This document shows, in pieces, positions 8,183-16,201 of a stretch of DNA of 64,000 nucleotides; the first letter of the stretch is position 1; every line of letters starts with the position of its first letter. Origin of the DNA: Kitasatospora sp. NBC_00240 (lineage in GTDB: Bacteria; Actinomycetota; Actinomycetes; Streptomycetales; Streptomycetaceae); NCBI RefSeq assembly GCF_026342405.1, contig NZ_JAPEMU010000001.1, positions 1,488,001 through 1,552,000 of the forward strand, given 5' to 3'. The notes under the pieces were generated by a model. The model worked only from the letters and a program-made list of their open reading frames with translations, made no database searches and was not told the DNA's origin. The position numbers and the translations under genes were made by a program.

Positions 8183-10477
8183 GTGGGCATACGACTGCTG
8201 GGGCCGATCGAACTGCGGACCGCGGCGGGCGTCCCCGCCATCGTGGCCGGGCCCAAACAGCGGTCCGTACTGGCCCTGCTGGCCGTCGAGTTCGACCGGG
8301 TCGTCCCGCTCGACCGGTTCTTCGCGCTGCTGTGGGGCGACCAACCGCCGGCCCGGGCCAGGGCCGCCCTGCAAGGCCATGTCGCGGCCCTGCGCAAGGC
8401 CTTGGCCGGAACCGCCTTCGAACTCCGCACCCGGGCGCCGGGCTACCTCCTCACCGGTGACCCGACCCGGATCGACCTCTGCCGGTTCGAGACGCTGGCC
8501 GCGCGCGCCGAGGCCGTCCAGGATGACGACCACTCGGCGGCGGACCTGCTGAAGCAGGCCCTGGACCTCTGGTACGGGCTGCCGCTCGCCGACCTCGCCG
8601 ACACCCCGCTGTGCCGGGACCTGGCGGACCGGCTCGGCGAGGCCCGGGCCCGGGTGCTGGTCGCCTGGGCGGAGCGGCAACTGCGCCTGGGGCTCGGCGC
8701 TGCGGCCGTGGCGGAGTTGGAGAGTTACGTCCGGGCCGACGGGCTGCGCGAGCCGGCGGTCGCGCTGCTGATGCGCTGCCTGCTGCAGGACGGCCGCGCC
8801 CCCGACGCGCTGGCCGCCTACCACCACGCCCGGACCCGGCTGGACGACGAGCTGGGCATCGCGCCGGGCCCCGCCCTGCAGGACGCACTGCGCGCCGTCC
8901 TGGGCACGGACGGCGCGCGCCCGGCGCTGCCGGCCCGGCGCGACACCGGGGCGGCTCCCGGACAGCGCCCTCCCGCGGCGGAGCAGCCGGCCGCACATGA
9001 GCGGCCCGCGGTGGCGGCCACCGGCTTCGCGCTGCCCCGACTGCCGGACCATCTGGTCGGCCGCGCCGAGGAGTACCGCCGGCTGGACCACCTGTGCGGG
9101 CCGCAGCCGGCCGGCGGCGGGATCGCCGTCGTCACCGGCCCCGCCGGGGTGGGCAAGACCGCCACCGCGGTGAGCTGGGCCCGCCAGGCCCCGGGGTTCC
9201 CGGACGGCCGGCTCTTCGTACCGCTGCGCGGCTTCGACCCGGCCGGACCCGCCGCGCCCGCGGAGGTCCTGGGCGCACTGCTGCGCGCGCTGGGTGTCCC
9301 GGAGGCCGCGCTCCCGGACGAACCGGCGGCCCGCGCCGCGCTCTACCAGCAGGAGGCCGGCCGGCGCCGGCTGCTGGTGGTGCTGGACGACGCCCGGGAC
9401 GCGGCGCAGGTCGCCGGACTGCTCCCGGCCGGGCCGCACTGCGTCACCGTCATCACCGCCCGCGCCACCCTCGAGGAGCTGACGGTCACCCAGGGCGCGA
9501 CCCTGCTGCAGCTCGGCCCGCTGCCGGAGGCCGACGCGGCCGCCCTGCTGGACAGGCTGCTGCCGCCCGGCCGGGCGCAGGCCGGCCCGGATGCCCGGGC
9601 GGGTGCCGGTGCTCGTACGGGTATGGGTGCGGGCGCCGGTGCGGGCGCGGGTTCAGGTGCGGGTTCAGGTGCGGGCGCGGGCGCCGGTGCGGGTGCGGGT
9701 TCAGGTGCGGGCGCCGGTGCGGGCGCGGGTTCAGGTGCGGGTTCAGGTGCGGGCGCCGGTGCGGGCGCGGGTGCGGGCGCGGGTTCAGGTGCGGGCGCCG
9801 GTGCCGTGCGGCGGCTCGCCGCACTCTGCGACGGGCTGCCGCTCGCCCTGCGGACCGCCGCCGCCCGGCTCTGCGCCCGCCCGACCTGGAGCGCGGCCAC
9901 CCTGGCAGCCGCGCTGGAGGACGAACGCACCCGGCTGCAGACGCTGGACACCCCCGGCCCCGCCGGCCTGCGCAGCCGGCTGATCATGACGTACCGCCAC
10001 CTGCCGTGGGACGGCGCGCACCTGCTCGCCCTGCTGACCGTGCACCCCGACCTCCCGGTGGACAGCGGCGCGGCGGCGGCGCTGCTCGGCAGCGACCGGC
10101 CCCGGGCCCGGCGGGCCCTGGCCGCACTGGCGGACCACCACCTCCTCGCCGAGGTGTCTCCCGGCCGCCACGCGCAGTCCGGGCTGGTCCGCAGCTTCGG
10201 CGCGGAGCTGCTGGCCGAGCAGGGCGACGCCGTCGGACGCGCCGCCGCCGGCCGGCTGTTCGACCACTACCGGGAGGCGCGGGGTCACCGCGCGGCACTC
10301 CCCGGGACCGACCGCCCGTCGTTCACGCCCCGGGCGGCGGCGCCGGCACTGACCTCGGCCGGGGCCCCGGCCGCGCCGGATCCGGTGTCGACGACGGCAC
10401 CGGCCCGGCCGGACGACGGGGGCCCGGGCCCGGCCGAGGGTCCCGCCCGGACCCGGACCGGGCGGGAACGACCCTGA
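8183..10477 (+). CDS. SARP-family regulator with NB-ARC ATPase and a long Gly/Ala/Ser tract
   Basis: A 764-residue transcription regulator. Residues 1-90 are an OmpR-like winged helix (IRLLGPIEL, the usual SARP start). About 95-245 is the BTAD helical domain (LADRLGEARARVLVAWAERQL, DELGIAPGPALQ). From about 290 there is an NB-ARC ATPase with Walker A GPAGVGKTA near 318, Walker B LLVVLDDARD, and later GLPLAL. Between them, at about residues 473-540, is a run composed almost only of Gly, Ala and Ser, encoded by a nested DNA repeat. The C-terminal winged helix is present but no TPR domain follows; the tail is Pro/Ala-rich. SARPs activate antibiotic-type clusters by binding direct repeats spaced 11 bp; such a site lies at 12711-12738. 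It converges on the FHA-monooxygenase gene. Confidence 0.9.
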   Translation: MGIRLLGPIELRTAAGVPAIVAGPKQRSVLALLAVEFDRVVPLDRFFALLWGDQPPARARAALQGHVAALRKALAGTAFELRTRAPGYLLTGDPTRIDLCRFETLAARAEAVQDDDHSAADLLKQALDLWYGLPLADLADTPLCRDLADRLGEARARVLVAWAERQLRLGLGAAAVAELESYVRADGLREPAVALLMRCLLQDGRAPDALAAYHHARTRLDDELGIAPGPALQDALRAVLGTDGARPALPARRDTGAAPGQRPPAAEQPAAHERPAVAATGFALPRLPDHLVGRAEEYRRLDHLCGPQPAGGGIAVVTGPAGVGKTATAVSWARQAPGFPDGRLFVPLRGFDPAGPAAPAEVLGALLRALGVPEAALPDEPAARAALYQQEAGRRRLLVVLDDARDAAQVAGLLPAGPHCVTVITARATLEELTVTQGATLLQLGPLPEADAAALLDRLLPPGRAQAGPDARAGAGARTGMGAGAGAGAGSGAGSGAGAGAGAGAGSGAGAGAGAGSGAGSGAGAGAGAGAGAGSGAGAGAVRRLAALCDGLPLALRTAAARLCARPTWSAATLAAALEDERTRLQTLDTPGPAGLRSRLIMTYRHLPWDGAHLLALLTVHPDLPVDSGAAAALLGSDRPRARRALAALADHHLLAEVSPGRHAQSGLVRSFGAELLAEQGDAVGRAAAGRLFDHYREARGHRAALPGTDRPSFTPRAAAPALTSAGAPAAPDPVSTTAPARPDDGGPGPAEGPARTRTGRERP
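9629..9803 (+). repeat. In-frame nested minisatellite inside the SARP gene
   Basis: Built from GCGGGY, GCCGGT and TCAGGT hexamers encoding Gly-Ala and Gly-Ser pairs. A block of about 48 bases starting at 9629 recurs at 9707, a 78-bp (26-codon) period. All unit lengths are multiples of six, so copy-number changes keep the frame. Confidence 0.9.
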
Positions 10478-10530
10478 CGGGACCGGGACCGGAACCAGGA
10501 CCGGGCCTGATCCCGGAACCGGGTGCCGTG

Positions 10531-10549
10531 CCCGGCTGTCGCAGCCGGG
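10531..10549. terminator. Bidirectional hairpin between convergent genes
   Basis: CCCGGCTG and CAGCCGGG flank a three-base loop, midway between the SARP stop (10477) and the monooxygenase stop (10555). Confidence 0.6.
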
Positions 10550-10554
10550 TGTCG

Positions 10555-12435
10555 TCAGGTTCGCCTGATCGGCGTCAGCGCCTTCGGGCCGGTCACCGGT
10601 GGGCCCTCCCGGTAGAAGATGTCGATGTCGACCTCCTCGCCGCCGACCGTCAGGGTGTCCCAGGCCCCGCTCGCGAGCAGGGTCCGGACGGTCTCGCCCT
10701 TCAGCTGCGCCAGGCGCTCGCGCAGGGCCGCGTCGTCGGGCATGCCCGCGATCCGCGGCGCCAGCCGGTCCCTGATCTGCCGTAGTTGGACCAGCAGGGC
10801 CTCGCGGTCCGCCGAACCGTCCTCGCCCTCCGGCAGGCCCTCCTCGATGCTCCGGGCGATCCGGTCCTTGATGGCGCAGGCGACGCCCTGCTGGTCGGTG
10901 GTCACCATGGCGTTCCAGGCGCGGCTCTTGTGCCGGTACTGGAGCATCGACATCGCCGCCTCGTGCCGGACGAAGTCGGCGTCCCGGAAGGACCGGCCGC
11001 GCCAGGCGTTGTTCAGCGAGCGGGCGAGCGAGATGGCCGAGGCCAGCCCGCTGTTGAGGCCGCGACCCGGCCAGAAGTGGATCGCGTTGGCGGCGTCGCC
11101 GAGCAGGAACCCGTACGTCCCGGGGGTGTTGGCGGTGGCGGAGTACAGGTGGGCGGTGAACCGCGGCCGCTGCACCATGTCCAGCCGGAACCCGGTGACG
11201 GCGCTGAGGTTGTCCTCGGTGACGCCGAACAGCGCCAACCCCTCCAGGACCCGCTTCCACAGCGCGGAGCCCTTGACCAGGGCGGGCAGGAACAGCGTGC
11301 CGTGGGTCGAGCAGCGGAAGTCGCCCTCCTCGTCCCGGCCCATCAGGCACGGCCGGGAGGCCACGCACTGCTCGAAGACCTGCCGGACGGGGTCGACCCC
11401 GATCACCTCACGGGCCTCCGCGTCGGTCAGCCGCATGTTCAGGAAGCCCTCGCCGCGCAGCGAGTTGAGCAGGAACCGGTTCTGGGCGACGGTCAGCAGG
11501 ACGGCCGTCGGATCGGGCAGGTCGGACTTCACCCGCAGGCCGAGCACGACGTCCTGGACGTGCTGCCCCGCCAGCGAGTAGATCGAGGTGTCGGGGGTGC
11601 CGAACTTGTCGGTGAAGAACTCCCGCGTCCGGGAGCGGCCGCCCTCGCAGATGGCGAGCACATGGCCCTTGGCGACCTCCTCGCGCTGCTCGGCCGGGTC
11701 GAAGTTGGCCGGCACCAGCCGGATCCGGTCCGCCTTCTCGTTCGCCAACTCCAGCAGGACGTCCTCCACATGGGCGATCCGGATGTTCCGCGGGCCGAAG
11801 CCGCGGATGGAGTCCGGCCCGGCCGGCCACATCTCGGAGAACGCCTCGGCGGTGAACAGCCGCGCCTGGACCTCCTCGGGGAGGTTCAGGAACTGCCGGC
11901 TCTGGACGGTCACCACCTGCTGGCGCCGGACGTTGCCCTGCGACTCGTTCTTCCAGACGACGCGCGGTCCGTCCTGGATCCAGCGCCCGTCGTGGACCGT
12001 GACGGACACCCGGCGCCCCAGGTGGTGCTCCAGCAGCAGGGCGAAGGCGAGGCCCACCGGGCCGCCGCCCGAGACCGTGACGTGCAGGACGGGCTCCGCC
12101 ACGGCGGGCGCCAGGTGGAAGACCTCGGTGATGGTCTCCATCGAATCGGCGACCTCGAAGGCGAAGACCTCCCCGCCGATCGTGATCAGGTCACCGGAGG
12201 TGAGCACCCGCGAGGTCACCGGGGCGCCGTTCACCAGCGTCCCGTTGCGGCTCCCCCGGTCGTGCAGGATGTAGCGGTCACCGTCGCGGACCACCTCCGC
12301 GTGCAGCCGCGAGGCGCTCCCGCTCGCGATCACCACGCCGCTGTCGCCGCTGCGGCCGAAGGTGACCGGTTTGTTGCCGATCGGGAACCGCCGTCCGGCC
12401 AGGGGCCCCTCACGCCCGATGATCGCAGCTGGCAT
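10555..12435 (-). CDS. FHA domain fused to a FAD-dependent monooxygenase
   Basis: A 626-residue fusion. Residues about 5-95 form an FHA phosphothreonine-binding domain with FGRSG, SRLH and DRGSRNGTLVNG, all core binding motifs. From about 115 it is a FAD-dependent monooxygenase: GGGPVGLA near 123-130 binds the ADP part of FAD, and GDAANAIHFWPGRGLNSG near 445-460 is the second FAD motif. The HFWPGRG form and the overall spacing recall MICAL-type hydroxylases more than phenol or aromatic hydroxylases. The start is ATG 12435, with GGAG five bases ahead. FHA suggests recruitment by a Ser/Thr kinase substrate, which is unusual for this enzyme type. The gene is divergent from a P450 gene across a region with SARP-like repeats, which suggests shared control. 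The substrate is unknown. Confidence 0.8.
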   Translation of the reverse strand: MPAAIIGREGPLAGRRFPIGNKPVTFGRSGDSGVVIASGSASRLHAEVVRDGDRYILHDRGSRNGTLVNGAPVTSRVLTSGDLITIGGEVFAFEVADSMETITEVFHLAPAVAEPVLHVTVSGGGPVGLAFALLLEHHLGRRVSVTVHDGRWIQDGPRVVWKNESQGNVRRQQVVTVQSRQFLNLPEEVQARLFTAEAFSEMWPAGPDSIRGFGPRNIRIAHVEDVLLELANEKADRIRLVPANFDPAEQREEVAKGHVLAICEGGRSRTREFFTDKFGTPDTSIYSLAGQHVQDVVLGLRVKSDLPDPTAVLLTVAQNRFLLNSLRGEGFLNMRLTDAEAREVIGVDPVRQVFEQCVASRPCLMGRDEEGDFRCSTHGTLFLPALVKGSALWKRVLEGLALFGVTEDNLSAVTGFRLDMVQRPRFTAHLYSATANTPGTYGFLLGDAANAIHFWPGRGLNSGLASAISLARSLNNAWRGRSFRDADFVRHEAAMSMLQYRHKSRAWNAMVTTDQQGVACAIKDRIARSIEEGLPEGEDGSADREALLVQLRQIRDRLAPRIAGMPDDAALRERLAQLKGETVRTLLASGAWDTLTVGGEEVDIDIFYREGPPVTGPKALTPIRRT

Positions 12436-12896
12436 CGTCACTCCGCTCCTTGAGTCTCTGGGTGCTCGGCCGTGTCCGGGCCTGGACCGGCGGCCCGCGC
12501 GGGCCGCCGAACGCATCTCGCCAACATCGTTGTGGTGGACGGTCTTCGGTAGGCTCGCGCGGCCGGCCGACCGGCCGTCGGGACGCGAGACTGCTGGTGA
12601 ATGCGCTTGCGGGGGAAGCGGTTCGGCGTGAGGAACGCCGGGCGCCGATTCGGCGTCCGGTCCAAGAGTTGTGGCAATGGGCAGCCGCGCGCAAGGTCAT
12701 GACGCCGGAAGTTGCAGACCAGTTGCACGATGGTTGCAAGCCGGCGTCGATCACTGCTTCGGATGGGACGCCAGAGCAGCGGGGTGCAGCGGGGACGTCC
12801 GAGCGGACTGTCACCGGCCACGCCGGTTCGCGTACAGTCCGTGCTGTCGACGCTCCGTCAGGGACGATCCCTCCGCGGCCGAACAGGAGAAGACCG
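12436..12896. other. Divergent promoter region between monooxygenase and P450
   Basis: A stretch of 461 bases, less GC-rich than its surroundings between about 12600 and 12800. It holds three GTTGCA direct repeats and, near 12807-12835, a CTGTCA...TACAGT pair that could be a weak promoter toward the P450. A frame in phase with the P450 runs through it but shows no conserved motif, and I treat it as noncoding. Confidence 0.45.
12711..12738 (+). promoter_or_regulatory. Triple 11-bp-spaced direct repeat, candidate SARP binding site
   Basis: GTTGCA occurs at 12711-12716, 12722-12727 and 12733-12738, exactly 11 bp apart. Direct repeats at one helical turn are the known signature of SARP operators. 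The site lies about 160 bases upstream of the P450 start and about 275 bases from the monooxygenase start. Confidence 0.65.
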
Positions 12897-14234
12897 GTGG
12901 CCACCCAAGCCAGTCCCGTACCCGTCCCCCCGAACGCCTCCGGAGCGCCGCCCGTCCCCGAGGTGGAGCCCGCCCTGGTGGAGCGGTGGCGCTCCTCGGG
13001 CGCCGACCTGGTCGACCTGCTGGCCCAGGCGCGCGAGCTGCTCGGCGGTGTCGCCGCAGTCCGGCTGGGGCCGGACCCGACCGTCCTGGTCACCGACCCC
13101 TCGGCGGTCCTCCGGGTGCTGGCGCAGCGGCCGGACCAGTACGTCAAGCGCTCCCACCGCGCCCGGCTGCTGATCGGTGACGGCGTGCTGGCCGCAACCG
13201 GCGAGGCCTGGAAGCAGCAACGACGGGTGCTGCAGGCCCAGTTCACCGGAACCGGGATGCGCCGCTACGAGCAGCGGATCACCGCGGCCGCCCGGCGGAC
13301 CGCCGAACGCTGGGCCGGCCACGCCCGCTCCGGGCAGGCTGTCGACGTCGGCCTGGAGATGCGGACCTTCGCCCTCGACACCATCTGGCGCTCCCTCACC
13401 GGGCATCCGCTCGACGCCGGCACCGAGGACGAACTGGACGCCGTCGGCTCGGTGGTGGCGGCCCTGCCGACGCTGACCGACGGCCCGCCCGGTGCCCAGC
13501 AGGCCGTCGCCGCCGACCTGGCCAGGATCGACGCCGTCGCCGCCCGGGCGATCGAGGCGGCCCGCGACGGCTCGGCCGGCCCCGACGGCCCGGGCCTGCT
13601 GCACGTCCTGCTGGACGCGGCCGTCGAGCGCCCCGAGTACACCGACCGGCTGATCCGCGACGAACTGGTCACCCTGCTGGTGGCCGGCCACGAGACCACC
13701 GCCACCACCCTGACCTGGCTGTACCTGCTCCTGGACCGCCACCCGGAGGCGCGCGAGCGGGCACTCGCCGCCGGCGGCGAAGGCTCGCCGGAGCGCCGCG
13801 AAGCCGTCCAGGCCCTGGTCAGCGAGACCCTGCGGCTCTACCCGTCGGCCTGGGTCCTGCCCCGGTACGCCACCGCGGACGACGTGCTGGCCGGCCACCG
13901 CGTCGAGGCGGGCACCGATCTGCTGGTCTGCCCGTACCTCACGCACCGGGACCCGGCCCTGTGGCCGGAGCCGGAGCGGTTCGACCCCCGCCGGTTCACC
14001 GTCCCGGGGCTCCGGCCGGCCGTGCCGGGCAGCTATCTGCCGTTCGGCCTGGGGCCTCGGGCCTGTCTGGGGCTGCAGTTCGCGCTGCGCGAGTCGACCG
14101 TGCTGCTCGAACACCTGCTGCCCGCCTACACCCTGGCCTTCCACTCCGTGCCCGCAGGGGCCGCGTACAGCATCACCGTCCGCCCGGACGGCCCGACGCC
14201 GGCGACCCTCACGGCGGTCCCCGTCCGGGGCTGA
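12897..14234 (+). CDS. Cytochrome P450
   Basis: A 445-residue soluble P450. The oxygen-binding I helix has AGHETTATT at about 261-269. The K-helix ExxR motif is SETLRLYPS near 307. The haem-binding loop is FGLGPRACLG near 382-391, with cysteine as the iron ligand. The start is GTG 12897, with AGGAGA seven bases ahead. No ferredoxin or reductase gene is adjacent, so electrons must come from elsewhere. It sits between a SARP-controlled-looking promoter and two SnoaL-like genes, which is typical of a tailoring hydroxylase in secondary metabolism. The HETTATT form resembles bacterial P450s acting on lipophilic or terpene-like substrates, but the substrate cannot be told from sequence. Confidence 0.93.
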   Translation: MATQASPVPVPPNASGAPPVPEVEPALVERWRSSGADLVDLLAQARELLGGVAAVRLGPDPTVLVTDPSAVLRVLAQRPDQYVKRSHRARLLIGDGVLAATGEAWKQQRRVLQAQFTGTGMRRYEQRITAAARRTAERWAGHARSGQAVDVGLEMRTFALDTIWRSLTGHPLDAGTEDELDAVGSVVAALPTLTDGPPGAQQAVAADLARIDAVAARAIEAARDGSAGPDGPGLLHVLLDAAVERPEYTDRLIRDELVTLLVAGHETTATTLTWLYLLLDRHPEARERALAAGGEGSPERREAVQALVSETLRLYPSAWVLPRYATADDVLAGHRVEAGTDLLVCPYLTHRDPALWPEPERFDPRRFTVPGLRPAVPGSYLPFGLGPRACLGLQFALRESTVLLEHLLPAYTLAFHSVPAGAAYSITVRPDGPTPATLTAVPVRG

Positions 14235-14324
14235 CGCCCGGGGCCGGGCCCTGCGGCACGGGGCGCCGCGGGGGGGTCGTCGGGCGCGGACCTGGCGGCC
14301 CGGGGCGGGGCCCTGGCCGGCGTC

Positions 14325-14822
14325 TCAGCCGGCGGCCAGGGTGTCCGGGTCCTGGACGACGGTGTTCTGGGCGGCGGCGATGCGCCAGACGCCGTCGTCC
14401 TTGGCCAGGAACCAGGTCGGGGTACCGGGGAGAGCACCCGGGTGGTCGACGGCGAGGGCGGCCGGGTCGGGGTGGCCGCGGAAGATCTCGTCGAGGTGCA
14501 CCCCGTCGCGGGTGACGGGGCGCTGGCGGACCTTGACGGCGGCGATGTCCGGACGGATGAAGAGGATGTGGACGGGCCGGTAGCCGGCTGTGGTGGGCGA
14601 GTCCGCGGTGGGCGGCAGCACCTTGCGGGTGAAGGCGGCGATCTCGTCCAGGCCGGTGAGCAGCCTGCCGTGCCCGGTGGTCCAGATCGCGTCCTCCCGG
14701 AAGTGCCGCAGGAAGTTCTCCGGCGACGCGTTCTGCTGGGCCCGTTCGACGTCGGCGACCAGCGCCACCACGGCGTCCACGTCCTCCCGTGGAACGGCGA
14801 CTCCTGCGAGCTGCGGACTCAT
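14325..14822 (-). CDS. SgcJ/EcaC-type NTF2-like protein
   Basis: A 165-residue protein of the SnoaL/NTF2-like fold, closest in pattern to the SgcJ/EcaC family. It has an N-terminal helix pair (DVDAVVALVADVERAQQNASPENFLRHF), EDAIWTTGHGRLLTGLDEI, and the C-terminal strand TWFLAKDDGVWRIAAAQNT. Such proteins occur in antibiotic clusters, including enediyne clusters, and as stand-alone proteins whose exact reaction is often unknown. The start ATG 14822 has GGAGGGG seven bases ahead. It is convergent with the P450 and transcribed from a MerR-type promoter at 14881-14911, so it may respond to a drug-like or oxidative signal. No MerR gene is in the window. Confidence 0.75.
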   Translation of the reverse strand: MSPQLAGVAVPREDVDAVVALVADVERAQQNASPENFLRHFREDAIWTTGHGRLLTGLDEIAAFTRKVLPPTADSPTTAGYRPVHILFIRPDIAAVKVRQRPVTRDGVHLDEIFRGHPDPAALAVDHPGALPGTPTWFLAKDDGVWRIAAAQNTVVQDPDTLAAG

Positions 14823-14880
14823 GGCGGATCCCCTCCAGGCTGTCGGGCGGCTCCCTCCCGATCGGGGGAGCTACCTACCC

Positions 14881-14911
14881 AGCCTCCAAGGTGAAGCGCA
14901 CTTCAAGTCAA
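14881..14911 (-). promoter_or_regulatory. MerR-family type promoter/operator
   Basis: Read on the minus strand, TTGACT (-35, 14911-14906) and GAGGCT (-10, 14886-14881) are 19 bp apart, the long spacing typical of MerR-regulated promoters. The spacer contains the dyad TGAAG-TGCG-CTTCA in the position seen in SoxR-like operators. Confidence 0.6.
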
Positions 14912-15018
14912 GGGATCCGCGGCGTCCGCGAAGCCCCGCCTCCGTGATCCGCCACGGGGCTCCCGACCGCCGGTCCGGGGCCTGACCGTTCCGCCGGGTT
15001 CGGACGGGCGCCCCGCCT

Positions 15019-15411
15019 TCACTGCCCCGCCGCCTCCCGGGTGATCCGGTCGAACTGCGCGCCCATCGCCTCGGCCAGGGCCTGGGCGGCCGAGAGCGGC
15101 CGGACCATGACCATGAACTCGTCGATCTTCCCGGCCTCGTCGAAGTGCAGGAAGTCGCAGCCCTGGATCTGCTTCCCGCCCACGGTCGCGGTGAAGACCA
15201 GGGCGTGGTCGCGGCCGTCCGGGTCAGCGATCTCACGGACGTAGGTGAAGTCCTCGAAGACCCGCATCGCGCCCCGGAGGATCGCCGCGGTGATCGCCTT
15301 GCCCGGGTAGGGCTTGAAGACGACCGGGCTGGTGAAGACGACGTTCTCGGCCAGGAGGGCCGCGACGGCCTCCTCGTCGCGGGTCTCGACGGCCTTGCGG
15401 AAGGGGTGCAC
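15019..15411 (-). CDS. SnoaL-like NTF2-fold protein
   Basis: A 130-residue nuclear transport factor 2-like protein. It begins with a short helix and ETRDEEAVAALLAENVVFTSPVVFKPYPGKAI, the usual SnoaL-like opening in which a polar pocket forms, and continues with the strands HALVFTATVGGKQIQGCDFLHFDEAGKIDEFMVMVRPL. The family includes ketosteroid isomerases and polyketide cyclases, but many members have no known reaction. The start is GTG 15411, with GAGAGG seven bases ahead. It is divergent from the PadR gene, so PadR is the obvious candidate regulator of this gene. The repeats at 15422-15460 lie in its 5' region. Confidence 0.75.
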   Translation of the reverse strand: MHPFRKAVETRDEEAVAALLAENVVFTSPVVFKPYPGKAITAAILRGAMRVFEDFTYVREIADPDGRDHALVFTATVGGKQIQGCDFLHFDEAGKIDEFMVMVRPLSAAQALAEAMGAQFDRITREAAGQ

Positions 15412-15421
15412 GGGCCAACCT

Positions 15422-15460
15422 CTCGATAGTCAACAAATTGAGTAGGTGCTTCAGTGAGTA
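15422..15460. promoter_or_regulatory. Candidate PadR operator region
   Basis: It contains a near-palindrome CTCGAT-N9-ATTGAG (15422-15442) and two direct TGAGTA copies at 15439-15444 and 15455-15460. It is AT-rich for this genome and lies right upstream of the SnoaL-like gene. Confidence 0.4.
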
Positions 15461-15617
15461 TCCGCGCGGGCCCGCCCGGTGTCCAGAGCCCGCGCGAAGG
15501 CCGCTCGCGCCACCTGGCCGACCGCCGGAACGAGCACCGGTCCGAGCACCGGAGCAGCCGCCCGACCGGCCGCCGCGCACCCCGTCACGGGCCCCGGGCG
15601 GCCCGTCCACCTGGTGC

Positions 15618-15623
15618 TAGGTT
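15618..15623 (+). promoter_or_regulatory. -10 box of a probable leaderless padR promoter
   Basis: TAGGTT ends six bases before ATG 15630. No ribosome-binding site is present, consistent with a leaderless mRNA. Confidence 0.5.
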
Positions 15624-15629
15624 GACGGG

Positions 15630-16196
15630 ATGGCATTGCGCAACGCGGTGATGGCCGCCCTGCTGGACGGTGAGGCGTCCGGGTACGACCTCGCCAAGGC
15701 CTTCGACGCCTCGGTCGCCAACTTCTGGATGGCCACACCGCAGCAGCTCTACCGGGAGCTGGAGCGGATGGAGGGCGACGGGCTGATCACCGCGCGCGTG
15801 GTGGAGCAGGAACGGCGTCCCACCAAGCGGCTCTTCTCACTCACCGAGGCCGGGCTGGCGGCCGTACACGCCTACACCGCCGAGCCGGCGGCCAGGCCCA
15901 CCGCCGTCCGCGACGAACTGATGGTCAAGGTCCGGTGCGCTGACGTCGGCGACCTCGGGGCGGTCCGGATCGCCGTGGCGCAGCGGATCGAGTGGGCGAC
16001 GGCCAAACTGGCCCGCTACGAACGCCTCCAGGTCCGGTTGCTGAACGGCCGGAGCGAGGAGCAGTACTTCGCCGGGGCCGAGCGCGTCGGCCCCTATCTG
16101 ACCCTGCTGCGCGGGATGGCCTTCGAGCAGGAGAACATCCGCTGGGGCGAGCTGGCGCTACGGGTGCTCGAACAACGGGCCGCCGTCCGCGGCTGA
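15630..16196 (+). CDS. PadR-family transcriptional regulator
   Basis: A 188-residue PadR regulator. The N-terminal winged helix shows LRNAVMAALLDGEASGYDLAK, then QLYRELERMEGDGLITAR and the wing KRLFSLTEAGLAAV. The C-terminal half (about 95-185) is helical and matches the Vir-like dimerisation domain of the longer PadR class. These are usually repressors that dissociate on binding small aromatic or drug-like ligands. ATG 15630 lies six bases after a TAGGTT box with no Shine-Dalgarno sequence, so it is probably leaderless. Divergent from the SnoaL-like gene, which it may control along with itself. The ligand is unknown. Confidence 0.85.
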   Translation: MALRNAVMAALLDGEASGYDLAKAFDASVANFWMATPQQLYRELERMEGDGLITARVVEQERRPTKRLFSLTEAGLAAVHAYTAEPAARPTAVRDELMVKVRCADVGDLGAVRIAVAQRIEWATAKLARYERLQVRLLNGRSEEQYFAGAERVGPYLTLLRGMAFEQENIRWGELALRVLEQRAAVRG

Positions 16197-16201
16197 ACCC
16201 G

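Noticed and set aside
12450..12896. N-terminal extension of the P450 frame by about 149 codons
   Set aside because: The P450 has a good ribosome site at GTG 12897 and normal family length; the extension crosses the SARP-like repeats and shows no conserved sequence.
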